A stretch of 63,612 nucleotides of DNA from CAYNRE01 sp964399535. Lineage in GTDB: Bacteria; Planctomycetota; Planctomycetia; Pirellulales; CAYNRE01. This document shows, piece after piece, positions 55,165 to 63,488 of the stretch. Below the pieces are notes generated by a model. It worked only from the letters and a program-made list of their open reading frames with translations. It searched no databases and was not told the DNA's origin. A program made the position numbers and the translations under genes. Positions within the stretch are counted from its first letter, which is position 1. Every line of letters begins with the position of its first letter. Where the stretch lies: positions 1 to 63,612 of the forward strand of contig CAYNRE010000043.1 in the NCBI GenBank assembly GCA_964399535.1, given 5' to 3'.

Positions 55165-55582
55165 GCGACGGACTCCTCCGATTCAGGTGCGCGGCGCGGC
55201 CGCAAACCCCGGCTCGCCAGACGCAAGACCGGCAAGTATGGCCGACCAGCCGGACCTCGAAAAGCCATCGGCCAGCACTCGGCCGAGTGGTGCCCCAGAC
55301 CGATCATAGTTGGCCCGGCCGAGGGGGCCCAGAAAGAAGCGGGCTCGAATGCTCCGCTTGGGCTTGGCGGGCCCGCTACCTGCGGAAAATTCGGCACGAT
55401 CCACGGACCAAGTTGTGTGTTTACCGCCGCCTGGTCGGGCCCCCCCGCCGAGGCCCGCGCAAAAAAAATCGGGCCGGCGCATCCCCAGCGAGGATGTCCG
55501 GCCCGAAGTTTCGCATCCGAGGGACGAGGCGTCGCAACCGCCAAGCGGATTTGCTCGGCGAGCATACGACTTTGGCGAACGG
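55165..55582. other. Intergenic region with a PEP-CTERM gene terminator
   Basis: About 420 bases between the WecB-like start and the PEP-CTERM gene's stop. It contains the minus-strand terminator at 55461-55506, listed separately, and should hold the wecB-like promoter. No coding frame is supported. Confidence 0.5.
55461..55506 (-). terminator. Intrinsic terminator of the PEP-CTERM gene
   Basis: On the minus strand a stem TCGGGCCGG (55506-55498 complement) and its perfect partner (55477-55469), with an inner CATCC/GGATG pairing, is followed by eight T residues (A-run at 55461-55468 on the plus strand). It lies about 75 bases after the stop of the gene at 55583-56395. Confidence 0.85.
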
Positions 55583-56395
55583 CTACGAGCTGCGCCGGCG
55601 GCGCAGGCAAGGCATCAGCCCTACCGTGCCCAGCACCAGCAGCGCCCAGGTTCCCGGCTCAGGCACGCGAATTCCGGTGAAGACCAGCGTGCCGGAGAAA
55701 CCCAAGCCAAGCACCCCTGGCAACAGGTCCGCCGTGGAGTTGATCGGCACTTCAAGCGTCACGGCCTGATTACTCGGCGGACCGGCTCCCAAGGTCAGCT
55801 TGGCCATCGTGCCGGCGGCCAGGTCGCTGCTTAGTAGATTCAGGCCGAAGTCGATGGTGCCGGAACCCAACAGGCCCAGCACCAATCCGGTGCCGGCGTA
55901 GCTGAACTGGCCGGCCTCGACGTCGAAATCGACGCCGCCAAAATCGTAAAACGCCATGCCCGGCATCGACGACGTGGGGGCAAAAGACCCGGTGTCGAGC
56001 GTGAAAATCGGCACGTTCAACCCCACGGTCAAGCTGCCGACAAACGGGATCGTTCCGGTCGAGAACGACAAGTTGGTCCCCGACCCCCCGCCCCCGTAGC
56101 TGGTGAGCAAACCCGGTACGTTGGCCAGGGCCTGAATATCGCCGAGGAATCCCAACGTGTTGGGGCTACCCGGCGGTAGAACCGGGGGCGCCGCGGGGGC
56201 CGCGCCCGAGAGCGTTACGGTGCCCAGCGTGGGCGACAAAACACCATTGAGCACATCGAGACTGATCGAAACACTGCTCAGGTTGGAATCGACGGCCAGA
56301 AGCATGGTCCCAGCCCGCGAGGCGTTGGCGCAGAACGCCAGCCCCGCAATCGCCGCCAATAGGGTGGCGGAAAACCGATTGTTCAAACGATGCAT
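55583..56395 (-). CDS. PEP-CTERM surface protein
   Basis: 270 residues from ATG 56395 (AGGAGG six bases upstream; the ATG at 56401 is too close to that site). A signal peptide (LLAAIAGLAFCANASRAG) comes first. The mature body is Ser/Thr/Gly-rich with few charges and reads as beta-sheet (LSSVSISLDVLNG, TMAKLTLGAGPPSNQAVTLE). The C terminus is a textbook PEP-CTERM signal: VPEPGT, a hydrophobic helix (WALLVLGTVGLMPCL) and RRRRSS. An exosortase would cut it; none is in this window. Its place inside a polysaccharide locus fits the known link between PEP-CTERM proteins and exopolysaccharide. Function of the body is unknown. Confidence 0.87.
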   Translation of the reverse strand: MHRLNNRFSATLLAAIAGLAFCANASRAGTMLLAVDSNLSSVSISLDVLNGVLSPTLGTVTLSGAAPAAPPVLPPGSPNTLGFLGDIQALANVPGLLTSYGGGGSGTNLSFSTGTIPFVGSLTVGLNVPIFTLDTGSFAPTSSMPGMAFYDFGGVDFDVEAGQFSYAGTGLVLGLLGSGTIDFGLNLLSSDLAAGTMAKLTLGAGPPSNQAVTLEVPINSTADLLPGVLGLGFSGTLVFTGIRVPEPGTWALLVLGTVGLMPCLRRRRSS

Positions 56396-56769
56396 TAGCA
56401 TCCTCCTCGCCGGTTGCGAAACTCGTTGTGAATGTCGTGAACACCTTGGAAATTACAGAGCAGTCCTTCAGTCCGAAAACCGGCAAACCACCCTTAAACT
56501 ACCCAAAACCGCAGCTTCTCCCAGCCTATTTGGTCACTCCGTTAAGGGCAACAAGAAAGAACCCCCTCTTAAGGGGCGTGACGTGGTCCCGCCGCCGTGC
56601 GCAACCTTCTTACCGAGAATGCACTTAGGTACGAATCGACCTCTCTAATTTCACCGCGAAAGCGACGCGAAACGGGCTCGCTCCCCGCGCGGCCCCGCCC
56701 GCGGAAACCCACACCAGGGATTGCGCCGGCATCCACCTTGCCCTAGATAAACCGTTACAATAAAACGGT
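56396..56769. promoter_or_regulatory. Upstream region of the PEP-CTERM gene: three TTAAGGG elements and a sigma-54-like site
   Basis: About 370 bases, lower in GC than its surroundings. The heptamer TTAAGGG or its complement occurs three times: CCCTTAA at 56491-56497, TTAAGGG at 56542-56548 and 56569-56575 (the last within a CCCCT/AGGGG hairpin). On the minus strand, 56615-56601 reads CGGTAAGAAGGTTGC, which has the GG-N10-GC spacing and TTGC end of a sigma-54 promoter but a poor -24 half (matches about 7 of 10 informative positions). It points towards the PEP-CTERM gene, about 200 bases away. Confidence 0.35.
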
Positions 56770-56772
56770 TTA
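56748..56772. repeat. Perfect 9-bp AT-rich inverted repeat over the stop of the next gene
   Basis: TAAACCGTT (56748-56756) and AACGGTTTA (56764-56772) are perfect reverse complements with a 7-base loop. The TAA stop of the minus-strand gene at 56770-59031 is inside the right arm. AT-rich palindromes stand out in this genome. No T-run follows on the minus strand, so it may be a 3' hairpin or an operator. Confidence 0.5.
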
Positions 56773-59031
56773 CGATCCAGAACTGGCCTGCAGGGCCTGC
56801 CAAACCGCGTCGGCCGGTTGGGTGAGTCGCTCCCGGCCCCGCGCCTGCAGAATCCAAAAGCCCAGCGGCGAAACGGGCGACGGCGGTTCGTAGATTTGGC
56901 TGTGTGGAAAGGCAACCTGCTCGGTGCCAATGGAGATTTGAACCGGCTCGCGCGACTCGACAGTCACTTTCAGCCCGGGGCGAGGCGTCAGCCGCCAGAC
57001 GCGTCGGCCGGCCACTTCCATGCCGCTCAGCACATAGGGGTCTTCCCAGCCGATGCGCGTTCGCGACAGCGTCTCCCGCGGCGTGAAACCAACCAGCGGA
57101 TCCAGTTCGTCCAAGATCTGCGCCAGTCGCAGGTTGCCCGCGACCGGGTCGGGATACAGGCTCCAAACCCAGTAGAGAAAGTCATCGGCTCCGGCCAGGG
57201 CCTGATGAAAAACCGACTCGGCGTAGTAGGGGTGCCCCGACTCCCAATGGTTGCGGAACCGCTTCAGGTCGGGATGCTCGATCCAGGGCAACAGCGGCAC
57301 ATCCGAGGTGCTGTTCATACTGCGAATCATCATCACGTCGCCGACCAGACCCGGGTAGCTTTGCCAAAGGCGAATCACCAGGCCCTTGGTGCTGTTGGGA
57401 ATGGCCAGGCGCGGCATGGTTGGCAAGGGGGCCTTGATCCACAGGGTGTGGTCGTCGCGCTGCCCCCCGACGTGGTAGTCGGTGCGCACCAACGGTTGCC
57501 AGGCCAGCGGCAACTGGTCCAGCCCGATCGGCATTCCGTCGGGTTCCAGCGGGCTGACCAACTGGGCTTGTTGCCCTGGTTCAACCCCCTTGAGCGGCTC
57601 ACGGGCACACACGCGCAGCTCGTCGTCGGCCACTTCGACCCAGCGCACACGCGGTTGCGTGGGCGGACGCGGAGAGAACACCTGCTCGGGCGTAATTACT
57701 TCCAGCGCCCCGCCATAGACGGGGTAGCTTTGGTGCGTGCCCACCACGCTGCCGATGCCGTGGCTGCTCTCGGTAAAGCGATAGCAGTCGCCCGCGGGAA
57801 CGGTTTGGTTGTGATGATAGTTGCCGTAGTTCGACATCCGGGCATCGGGGAAGTACCTGGCGAGCGGCTCGGCCACGGCTCGCTCGAGGTAACCGGCGCG
57901 GTGCCGCTCGAAGACGGCGTTCCAAATCAACAGTCTTGCATCGCGCTGCGCATACCAGCGATCGATTCCGTCGAGGCTTTCGATCCCCGCCGCCCGCAAC
58001 TGGCGCGATAGGTCGGGCCAGCGAGAGTCGGCTGCCAACACCTGCCAGAGGGTGCGGCCCGTGGGGCGCACCTGCGGCACGCGCACATTGATGAGCCAGG
58101 GCAGGCCAAAGGTCTTGTCCTCCATGTCCAGCGAAAACAGGTCGACGCGCCCCCCCAGGTCGCGAAGCCTGCGAAAGAAGGCGTCGAACCGATCGTGGAT
58201 GATCGCCTCCCAACGGTCCATGAAGGGCAAGTAAAACTCGCCGCGACGGCCCTCGGCATCGACTGGGTCGATCAGGCCTCCGCGGAAACCTTGTCCCAGC
58301 ACTAAATGAAAGCTCTCGGTATGCAGATACGCGCAGCCGGGAGGAGCCTGCCGCGTGGCGTTGGCTACCTCGACGGGCGACGTCAGAATGACTCGACCGG
58401 CCGGTCCCGGCGCGGCGGTAAGCATTATCGGCGCCACCAGCCTCGGTCCGGCCGCCGGGTCGCGGGCATCGAACACAAAGGCACGCATGGGTCGCGGTTG
58501 CGTGTCGGGCGCCGCAATTCGGTCGTCGATCAGTGCCAGCAGCCGTTGGCCGGCCATCGCGTCGAGCAGCGTCCAGCGGTCCGCCTGCCAGGCCGCGGCC
58601 AATTGTTGTTTGGCGACCGGGGCCGTGGCCTTGAGCCGCGAACCTCCGTCGGCCGTGGCCAGCAGGGTGAGCACTCCATCGGCCCGCAGCCGTTCAAGTT
58701 TTTGGCCTCCGCGGGCGAAGTCCTCGACCACGGATTCGGCCCGCCAGGAATCGGCGAAAAGCCCCTGCTGCTCCAACAGGGTCAACAGCTCCGGCGTGGT
58801 CAGTTCGGCGAAGAACTCCTCGAACTTCAGTTCGGCCGTTAGTTCATCGGCCGTGGCGCCGCGGGAGAAGCCGGCCGCGACCGCGGCGTCGACCCAGTGG
58901 CGCGCCGATTCGGCGCGGGCCCCGCCCAGCAGCAGGCACCCCAGGGCGATCGCCAACCCCAACGGGCGGTACCAGGCCCGACCTCCAAGGGCCAGGCACT
59001 CGATGGCACGGGGCTGGCAAAACCAAGGCAC
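56770..59031 (-). CDS. Large secreted protein of unknown function in the polysaccharide locus
   Basis: 753 residues from GTG 59031 (GGGAG eight bases upstream). A signal sequence (LGLAIALGCLLLGGARA) ends near residue 40. No family is recognised with confidence. The middle has alternating hydrophobic strands with clustered acidic and aromatic residues (ESFHLVLGQGFRGGLIDPVD, GRVDLFSLDMEDKTFGLPWL, DARMSNYGNYHHNQTV), which is the look of a (beta/alpha)8 glycoside hydrolase, and the C-terminal 130 residues look like a beta sandwich. A carbohydrate-active function would fit its neighbours, but this is inference. It is 12 bases downstream of the glycosyltransferase gene, so probably in the same operon. 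Confidence 0.75.
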   Translation of the reverse strand: MPWFCQPRAIECLALGGRAWYRPLGLAIALGCLLLGGARAESARHWVDAAVAAGFSRGATADELTAELKFEEFFAELTTPELLTLLEQQGLFADSWRAESVVEDFARGGQKLERLRADGVLTLLATADGGSRLKATAPVAKQQLAAAWQADRWTLLDAMAGQRLLALIDDRIAAPDTQPRPMRAFVFDARDPAAGPRLVAPIMLTAAPGPAGRVILTSPVEVANATRQAPPGCAYLHTESFHLVLGQGFRGGLIDPVDAEGRRGEFYLPFMDRWEAIIHDRFDAFFRRLRDLGGRVDLFSLDMEDKTFGLPWLINVRVPQVRPTGRTLWQVLAADSRWPDLSRQLRAAGIESLDGIDRWYAQRDARLLIWNAVFERHRAGYLERAVAEPLARYFPDARMSNYGNYHHNQTVPAGDCYRFTESSHGIGSVVGTHQSYPVYGGALEVITPEQVFSPRPPTQPRVRWVEVADDELRVCAREPLKGVEPGQQAQLVSPLEPDGMPIGLDQLPLAWQPLVRTDYHVGGQRDDHTLWIKAPLPTMPRLAIPNSTKGLVIRLWQSYPGLVGDVMMIRSMNSTSDVPLLPWIEHPDLKRFRNHWESGHPYYAESVFHQALAGADDFLYWVWSLYPDPVAGNLRLAQILDELDPLVGFTPRETLSRTRIGWEDPYVLSGMEVAGRRVWRLTPRPGLKVTVESREPVQISIGTEQVAFPHSQIYEPPSPVSPLGFWILQARGRERLTQPADAVWQALQASSGS

Positions 59032-59043
59032 GGCCGGGGCTCC

Positions 59044-60186
59044 CTAATCGGCCTCGATTCGGTCGCGCTGTCCGGTGGCCAGTTCGAGAATCTTCTGAAA
59101 ATGGGCCGCGCACCGGCTCCAGCGGAATTGCTCGATCCGCTCGCTGCCCTTGGCTACCAGAGCCGCTCGATATTCAGGCCGGCTGTAGACCTCCCAGACC
59201 GCCGCGGCAAACGCTGTGGGGTTGCGCGGCTCGACCAGCAGCCCGGCATCGCCCACGAACTCCACGTTCGAAGGGATCCGCGAGGCCACGGGCACGCAGC
59301 CTCGGGCCATGGCCTCGATCACCGGCAGCGGCCCCGCTTCGAGCACGCTGGTTGCGAGCAAGCAGACCGATTCTCGCAGCATTTGATCCAGCTGGGGCAC
59401 ATGGCAAAACCCGCACCAGGTAATCCGGTCCCCCACCGCCAGATCGCTTGCCAATTGCTGCACGCTGCTCCACCCTCCTCGGCCGGCGCTGCCGGCCACC
59501 TTCAGGTGCCAAGGCACCGATGGGGCCAGGCGGACCAACTCGGCCAGGGTGCGGACCATGGTCTCGTTATCTTTGTGGGGATTGGCGCTCTGGATCGCCA
59601 CGAGTTGCGGCCGTCCGTCGAAGGCCGTCCGGGCCAGCCGGGCCCGGTCGATCAGTTCGTCGTCCAAGCCGTTGCGAACCACGTGGTTGCGCAGCTTCGA
59701 TTCTGGTTCGAACTGCTCGGCCTGGTGACGCAAAAACTCCGAGACGAACACATTGGCCGTGGCTCGGCGCAGGGCCACCCGGGCGTTCCAATCGCGAATC
59801 CGGTTGGTCATTCCAGGCACCGGGGCCACATCGAGGTCGGGCGTAATGAAGCGCCACAGGTTATGGTGATGAACCACCTGCGGGCAGGGCAGGTTGAACA
59901 GGTAGTGGTTGTTGCCGATCACCACCTCGGCGCGTTCTTGGGCGGCCAGCCGGCCCAGGTTGTAATTCTGCCAGAGGAAGGCCCGGGCAGCCCCGGCCCC
60001 CACGGCAACACGCACCAGGCGATCGACCGCACCCGTGGCTCGCAGTTCGGACTCGGTTTCGTCGTGGGCCACCAAGACGCAAAGATCCAGAGGCGCTCCG
60101 ATTTGTCGCCAACCGCGCAACAGCCCCAATAGGACGGTGAGTCCTCCGCCCGGTTTCGTCGGTATGGCATCGATCATGACCCGCAT
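59044..60186 (-). CDS. GT4-family glycosyltransferase
   Basis: 380 residues from ATG 60186 (start chosen at MRVMIDAIPTKPGGGLTVLL; the upstream frame has no homology). The acceptor half contains AEVVIGNNHYLFNLPCPQVV; the donor half has QLVAIQSANPHKDNETMVRT, VPWHLKVAGSAGR, and the acidic EAGPLPVIEAMARGCVPVAS with AGLLVEPRNPTAFAAAV. The ELVRLAPSVPWHLKV region and the late ExxxxxxxE-like segment place it in GT4. It should add a sugar on the cytoplasmic side. The large secreted protein gene follows it closely. Confidence 0.9.
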   Translation of the reverse strand: MRVMIDAIPTKPGGGLTVLLGLLRGWRQIGAPLDLCVLVAHDETESELRATGAVDRLVRVAVGAGAARAFLWQNYNLGRLAAQERAEVVIGNNHYLFNLPCPQVVHHHNLWRFITPDLDVAPVPGMTNRIRDWNARVALRRATANVFVSEFLRHQAEQFEPESKLRNHVVRNGLDDELIDRARLARTAFDGRPQLVAIQSANPHKDNETMVRTLAELVRLAPSVPWHLKVAGSAGRGGWSSVQQLASDLAVGDRITWCGFCHVPQLDQMLRESVCLLATSVLEAGPLPVIEAMARGCVPVASRIPSNVEFVGDAGLLVEPRNPTAFAAAVWEVYSRPEYRAALVAKGSERIEQFRWSRCAAHFQKILELATGQRDRIEAD

Positions 60187-60475
60187 GGTGACCCACCGTA
60201 GGGGCTGGGGCGCGGACTGACAAGAGGCTAGGCTTTCCGTTCCTGAGCCGGTCGCTAGGCGCGTCATATTCCGTCGAATCGGAGAATTCGTGGAAACGCC
60301 CGCGAACGTGCACCGCAGCCGCCGGGCCGGCGTGGCACGAGAGCCCAGAGTCGCCTAAACTCGATCAGCAAGCCGCGCGGCTTACCCCCAACGATCGGCT
60401 CGAAAAACCATCCATTCCGGGCACCGGGTCGGACCCGACCAGCCGGTTGCCCCCAAGAAACGAAGGACGACCGTC

Positions 60476-61636
60476 TTGAGTACGCAGCGGGTTCCGTTTT
60501 TTCAGCCCGAGATTGGCGAAGAGGAAATCGCCTCGGTGGTTGAAACGCTCCGGTCTGGCTGGCTCACCACCGGCCCGCGCACCAAAGAGTTCGAGCGGCA
60601 GTTCGCGGCCCGGCTGGGGGTACCCCATGCCATCGCGGTCAATTCGGCCACGGCGGCCCTGCACCTGGCGATCGACGCGCTGGGAATTGGCCCCGGCGAC
60701 GAAGTCCTCGTGCCGACGATGACCTTTACGGCCACGGCCGAGGTGGTTGTCCATCGCGGGGCGCGCCCAGTGCTGGTCGATTGCCAGGGCGACACCTTGA
60801 ACATCGACCCGGAGCGCCTCGCCCAAGCGATCACGCCGCTCACCAAGGCGATCATTCCGGTGCACTACGGCGGCCAGCCCTGCGACATGGACGCCATCGG
60901 CGCCCTGGCCCGCCAGCACGGCATTCCGGTAATCGAAGACGCGGCCCACGCCCTGCCCGCGGCTTACCGTGGCCGGCCCGTGGGTACGATCAGCGAGGTA
61001 ACCTGCTTTTCGTTCTACGCCAATAAGACCATCACCACGGGCGAAGGCGGGATGATTACCACGGCCAATTCGGAATTGGCCGAACGGATGACGGTGCGGA
61101 GCCTGCACGGAATGAGCAAAGATGCCTGGAAGCGATTCTCGGCCGAGGGCTCGTGGTACTACGAGGTGATTTATCCGGGATACAAGTACAACTTGACCGA
61201 CATTGCCTCCTCGCTGGGAATCCATCAGTTGGCCAAGTGCGACACCTTCTGGGAGGGGCGCCAGCGCTGTGCCCTGGGCTACCAGGACCGCCTGGGCGAT
61301 TTGGAGGAAATCGTGCTGCCCCGGGCGGCTCCCCACGTGCAGCACTCCTGGCATTTGTACGTCATTCAGATTCGCCCCGAGCGGCTACGAATTTCCCGCA
61401 ACGAGCTGATTCAGCAACTGGGCGCCGCCGGCATTGGTACCAGCGTGCACTACGTGCCGTTGCACATGCACCCCTGGTATCGCGACACCTACGGGCTTCA
61501 ACCCGACGATTTCCCGATGGCGAAAGCGGCCTACGAGCGGATTATTTCGCTCCCCATTTTCCCCCGCATGACCGACGACCAGGTGGACTACGTCTGCGCC
61601 ACGCTCCGCCGTTTGATCGCGGAGCACCGGCGTTGA
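60476..61636 (+). CDS. DegT/DnrJ/EryC1/StrS family PLP aminotransferase
   Basis: 386 residues from TTG 60476 (AAGGA eight bases upstream). Fold-type I aminotransferase used on keto-sugars: the N-terminal ETLRSGWLTTGPRTKEFERQ, VNSATAALHLAIDALGIGPG, VPTMTFTATAEVVVHRGARP, IIPVHYGGQPCDMDAIGALA, IEDAAHALPAAYRGRPVGTI, PLP Lys184 in SFYANKTITTGEGGMI, and YKYNLTDIASSLGIHQL. It would aminate a UDP- or NDP-4-keto (or 3-keto) sugar with glutamate. No 4,6-dehydratase is in the window to make its substrate. Its stop overlaps the sugar transferase start (TTGA). Confidence 0.93.
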   Translation: MSTQRVPFFQPEIGEEEIASVVETLRSGWLTTGPRTKEFERQFAARLGVPHAIAVNSATAALHLAIDALGIGPGDEVLVPTMTFTATAEVVVHRGARPVLVDCQGDTLNIDPERLAQAITPLTKAIIPVHYGGQPCDMDAIGALARQHGIPVIEDAAHALPAAYRGRPVGTISEVTCFSFYANKTITTGEGGMITTANSELAERMTVRSLHGMSKDAWKRFSAEGSWYYEVIYPGYKYNLTDIASSLGIHQLAKCDTFWEGRQRCALGYQDRLGDLEEIVLPRAAPHVQHSWHLYVIQIRPERLRISRNELIQQLGAAGIGTSVHYVPLHMHPWYRDTYGLQPDDFPMAKAAYERIISLPIFPRMTDDQVDYVCATLRRLIAEHRR

Positions 61637-62277
61637 TCAAACGGGCGTTCGATTTCTGCGTCGCGCTGGCGGGTCTGGTCGTCGTCGCCCCCGTGCTGCT
61701 GCTGGCAGCGCTGCTGGTGAAGTGGTCGTCGCCGGGCCCGGTCTTCTTTCGGCAGGAGCGCATCGGGCGCGGCCTGCGCCCGTTTCGCATCTACAAGTTT
61801 CGCACCATGGTGGTCGACGCTCCCCGGCTGGGCGGAGCCATTACCCAGGGCGAAGGCGACCCGCGCATCACGCCGGTGGGTCGCTGGCTGCGGAAAACCA
61901 AGGTCGACGAGCTCCCGCAACTGCTCAACGTCTTGGTCGGCGAAATGAGCCTGGTCGGCCCCCGGCCCGAGGTGGCCCGCTACGTCGAAATGTTTCGGAG
62001 CGATTTCGCGGAGATCCTGCGAATTCGCCCGGGCATTACCGACCTGGCATCGCTCAAGTACCGCGACGAGGGGGCCCTGCTGGGCCAAACAAGCGACACC
62101 GAAGGGGCCTACGTGCGGTATATCTTGCCCGACAAGATTCGCCTCGCCCGAGAGTACATTTCCCGGCGGAATCTGGCCCTCGACCTGTGGTTGATTCTCT
62201 GCACCGCTTTGGGCCTGACCCCCAGCGGGTTGGGAGAATTGCCCGCAATTCCGGCGGAACCACCGCGCGAAGGCTAA
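61633..62277 (+). CDS. PglC/WcaJ-type initiating sugar-phosphate transferase
   Basis: 214 residues from a TTG that overlaps the previous TGA stop. One N-terminal hydrophobic helix (CVALAGLVVVAPVLLLAALL) acts as a re-entrant membrane anchor, then the polyprenol-phosphate phosphoglycosyl transferase core: RQERIGRGLRPFRIYKFRTM, RKTKVDELPQLLNVLVGEMS (with the catalytic Asp-Glu dyad) and LVGPRPEVARYV. The small size without extra membrane helices fits the monotopic PglC-like group. It moves a sugar phosphate from a UDP-sugar to undecaprenyl phosphate, the first step of repeat-unit assembly. With the aminotransferase just before it, it probably starts with an amino sugar. Confidence 0.94.
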   Translation: MIKRAFDFCVALAGLVVVAPVLLLAALLVKWSSPGPVFFRQERIGRGLRPFRIYKFRTMVVDAPRLGGAITQGEGDPRITPVGRWLRKTKVDELPQLLNVLVGEMSLVGPRPEVARYVEMFRSDFAEILRIRPGITDLASLKYRDEGALLGQTSDTEGAYVRYILPDKIRLAREYISRRNLALDLWLILCTALGLTPSGLGELPAIPAEPPREG

Positions 62278-62280
62278 CCG

Positions 62281-62670
62281 CTAACGAATGCCGCTGCTGA
62301 GCCGGGAGCCGCCGTAGTAGTGGTCCAGGTTGCCGTAGTACGAGCTTAAGTCGGTTCCCGAACGGCCCGTGGGGCGCAGGCCCGTCGGCGCGGCAATGGC
62401 GCCCACGGTTTGCTGCAAACCGCCCACCTGCGATTGCAGGCTCCGCAGTTGCATGTTGGTTTGCCGATTCATGCGGCGCTGCTGTAGTTGCGGCCGCACC
62501 AGCGTTTGATAGTTGGGAACTTCGCCCAACCCGCCGTCGAATTGAAGCAAGTTCAGATATGGGCTCACTGCCGGACGCCGCTGAATGCCTTGGGCCGAAG
62601 CCGAATCGGCCTGACCGAGCCAAACAGCCGCCGCGCTCACGGCGATGATCCAAGTAAAGACTGGCCGCAT
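62281..62670 (-). CDS. Small secreted protein, YYGN-ended paralog A
   Basis: 129 residues from ATG 62670 (GGAGG ten bases upstream). A signal peptide (FTWIIAVSAAAVWLGQADSA) is followed by SPYLNLLQFDGGLGEVPNYQ, a Gln/Arg/Asn-rich helix (PQLQQRRMNRQTNMQLRSLQ) and a C terminus with LSSYYGNLDHYYGGSR. The gene at 62744-63208 has the same order of parts, so this is a paralog pair. No known family comes to mind; I infer an envelope or matrix role from the signal peptide. The stop is three bases from the convergent sugar transferase stop. Confidence 0.8.
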   Translation of the reverse strand: MRPVFTWIIAVSAAAVWLGQADSASAQGIQRRPAVSPYLNLLQFDGGLGEVPNYQTLVRPQLQQRRMNRQTNMQLRSLQSQVGGLQQTVGAIAAPTGLRPTGRSGTDLSSYYGNLDHYYGGSRLSSGIR

Positions 62671-62743
62671 AGGTCCGATCCTCCGTGTGCCGACCGAACT
62701 CTCAAGGAGTAGGTCGGCCGATGATTCGCCACTGCGGCGCCGG

Positions 62744-63208
62744 CTAGCGGCCCGCCGAGCGAAGATTCAGTCGGTTTCCGTAGTAGTGTGCGGTATTTCC
62801 GTAGTACATGGCCAACCCTGCCGAACCCGCCGGTCGTCCGGTCGGCCGGATGGCGCCCCCGGCAATGCCCAGGCTGCCCGGGCTGATCGCTCGCGCCAAA
62901 CCGCCCACCTGACCCTGCAATTGATTGAGCTGACGATTCACCTGGTTGTTTTGGCGGTTCTGTCTCAGTTGCGGCTGCACCAGCGCCTGGTAGTTCGGCA
63001 CGCCAAAGCCCAGCGCGCCGCCGCTGGTTTGCAGCAGGCTCAGGTACGGACTGGTCCGCGGACGCGACCGATTGATCGCCCGCCCCGCCGGGTTTAGCCG
63101 AGAGTAGTATTGCTGATTGGGGCGCGTAATCTGGGCTTGGGCAAAGTTCCACTCCGCGGCCAGCACCAGCACCGCCAACGCCGTGGTTACTGTGACCAGT
63201 CGCCGCAT
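62744..63208 (-). CDS. Small secreted protein, YYGN-ended paralog B
   Basis: 154 residues from ATG 63208 (GAGGAG nine bases upstream). A signal peptide (VTVTTALAVLVLAAEWNFAQ) leads to ITRPNQQYYSRLNPAGRAIN (absent from paralog A), then the shared core SPYLSLLQTSGGALGFGVPN, YQALVQPQLRQNRQNNQVNR, LNQLQGQVGGL and the end AMYYGNTAHYYGNR. The shared pieces with the gene at 62281-62670 show tandem duplication. The polar Gln/Asn/Arg helix could form a coiled coil. Function unknown. Confidence 0.8.
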   Translation of the reverse strand: MRRLVTVTTALAVLVLAAEWNFAQAQITRPNQQYYSRLNPAGRAINRSRPRTSPYLSLLQTSGGALGFGVPNYQALVQPQLRQNRQNNQVNRQLNQLQGQVGGLARAISPGSLGIAGGAIRPTGRPAGSAGLAMYYGNTAHYYGNRLNLRSAGR

Positions 63209-63450
63209 CTCGCCAACTCCTCAGCACACTGCCCGGCTCGGCCGTCGGCCATCCGCCGGGCGATTGTGGTTTTGGGCCCCGGGCGCATTCCACCGTCTGT
63301 CTGAAGTGTACGCCCGCTAGGCGTCGATTCCAAGCAAACTTACGTCATTTCGGCCCGCCCTCGGGGGGGCCAGGTTCACCCGATCCAACCTGCCGCGAGC
63401 GATTCCATCGGCGGCCGGCACCCGTTACCCGGGGTGGGTGTTTCTCGCCA

Positions 63451-63488
63451 GTCGCTTAGAAGAAACCCAGTCGCTTAGAAGAAACCCA
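63451..63488. repeat. Exact 19-bp tandem duplication spanning a stop codon
   Basis: The 19-mer gtcgcttagaagaaaccca occurs at 63451-63469 and again at 63470-63488 with no change. The second copy contains the end of the partial minus-strand gene, so the duplication copied that gene's last codons and TAA stop into the 3' flank. Exact identity suggests it is recent. Confidence 0.85.
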
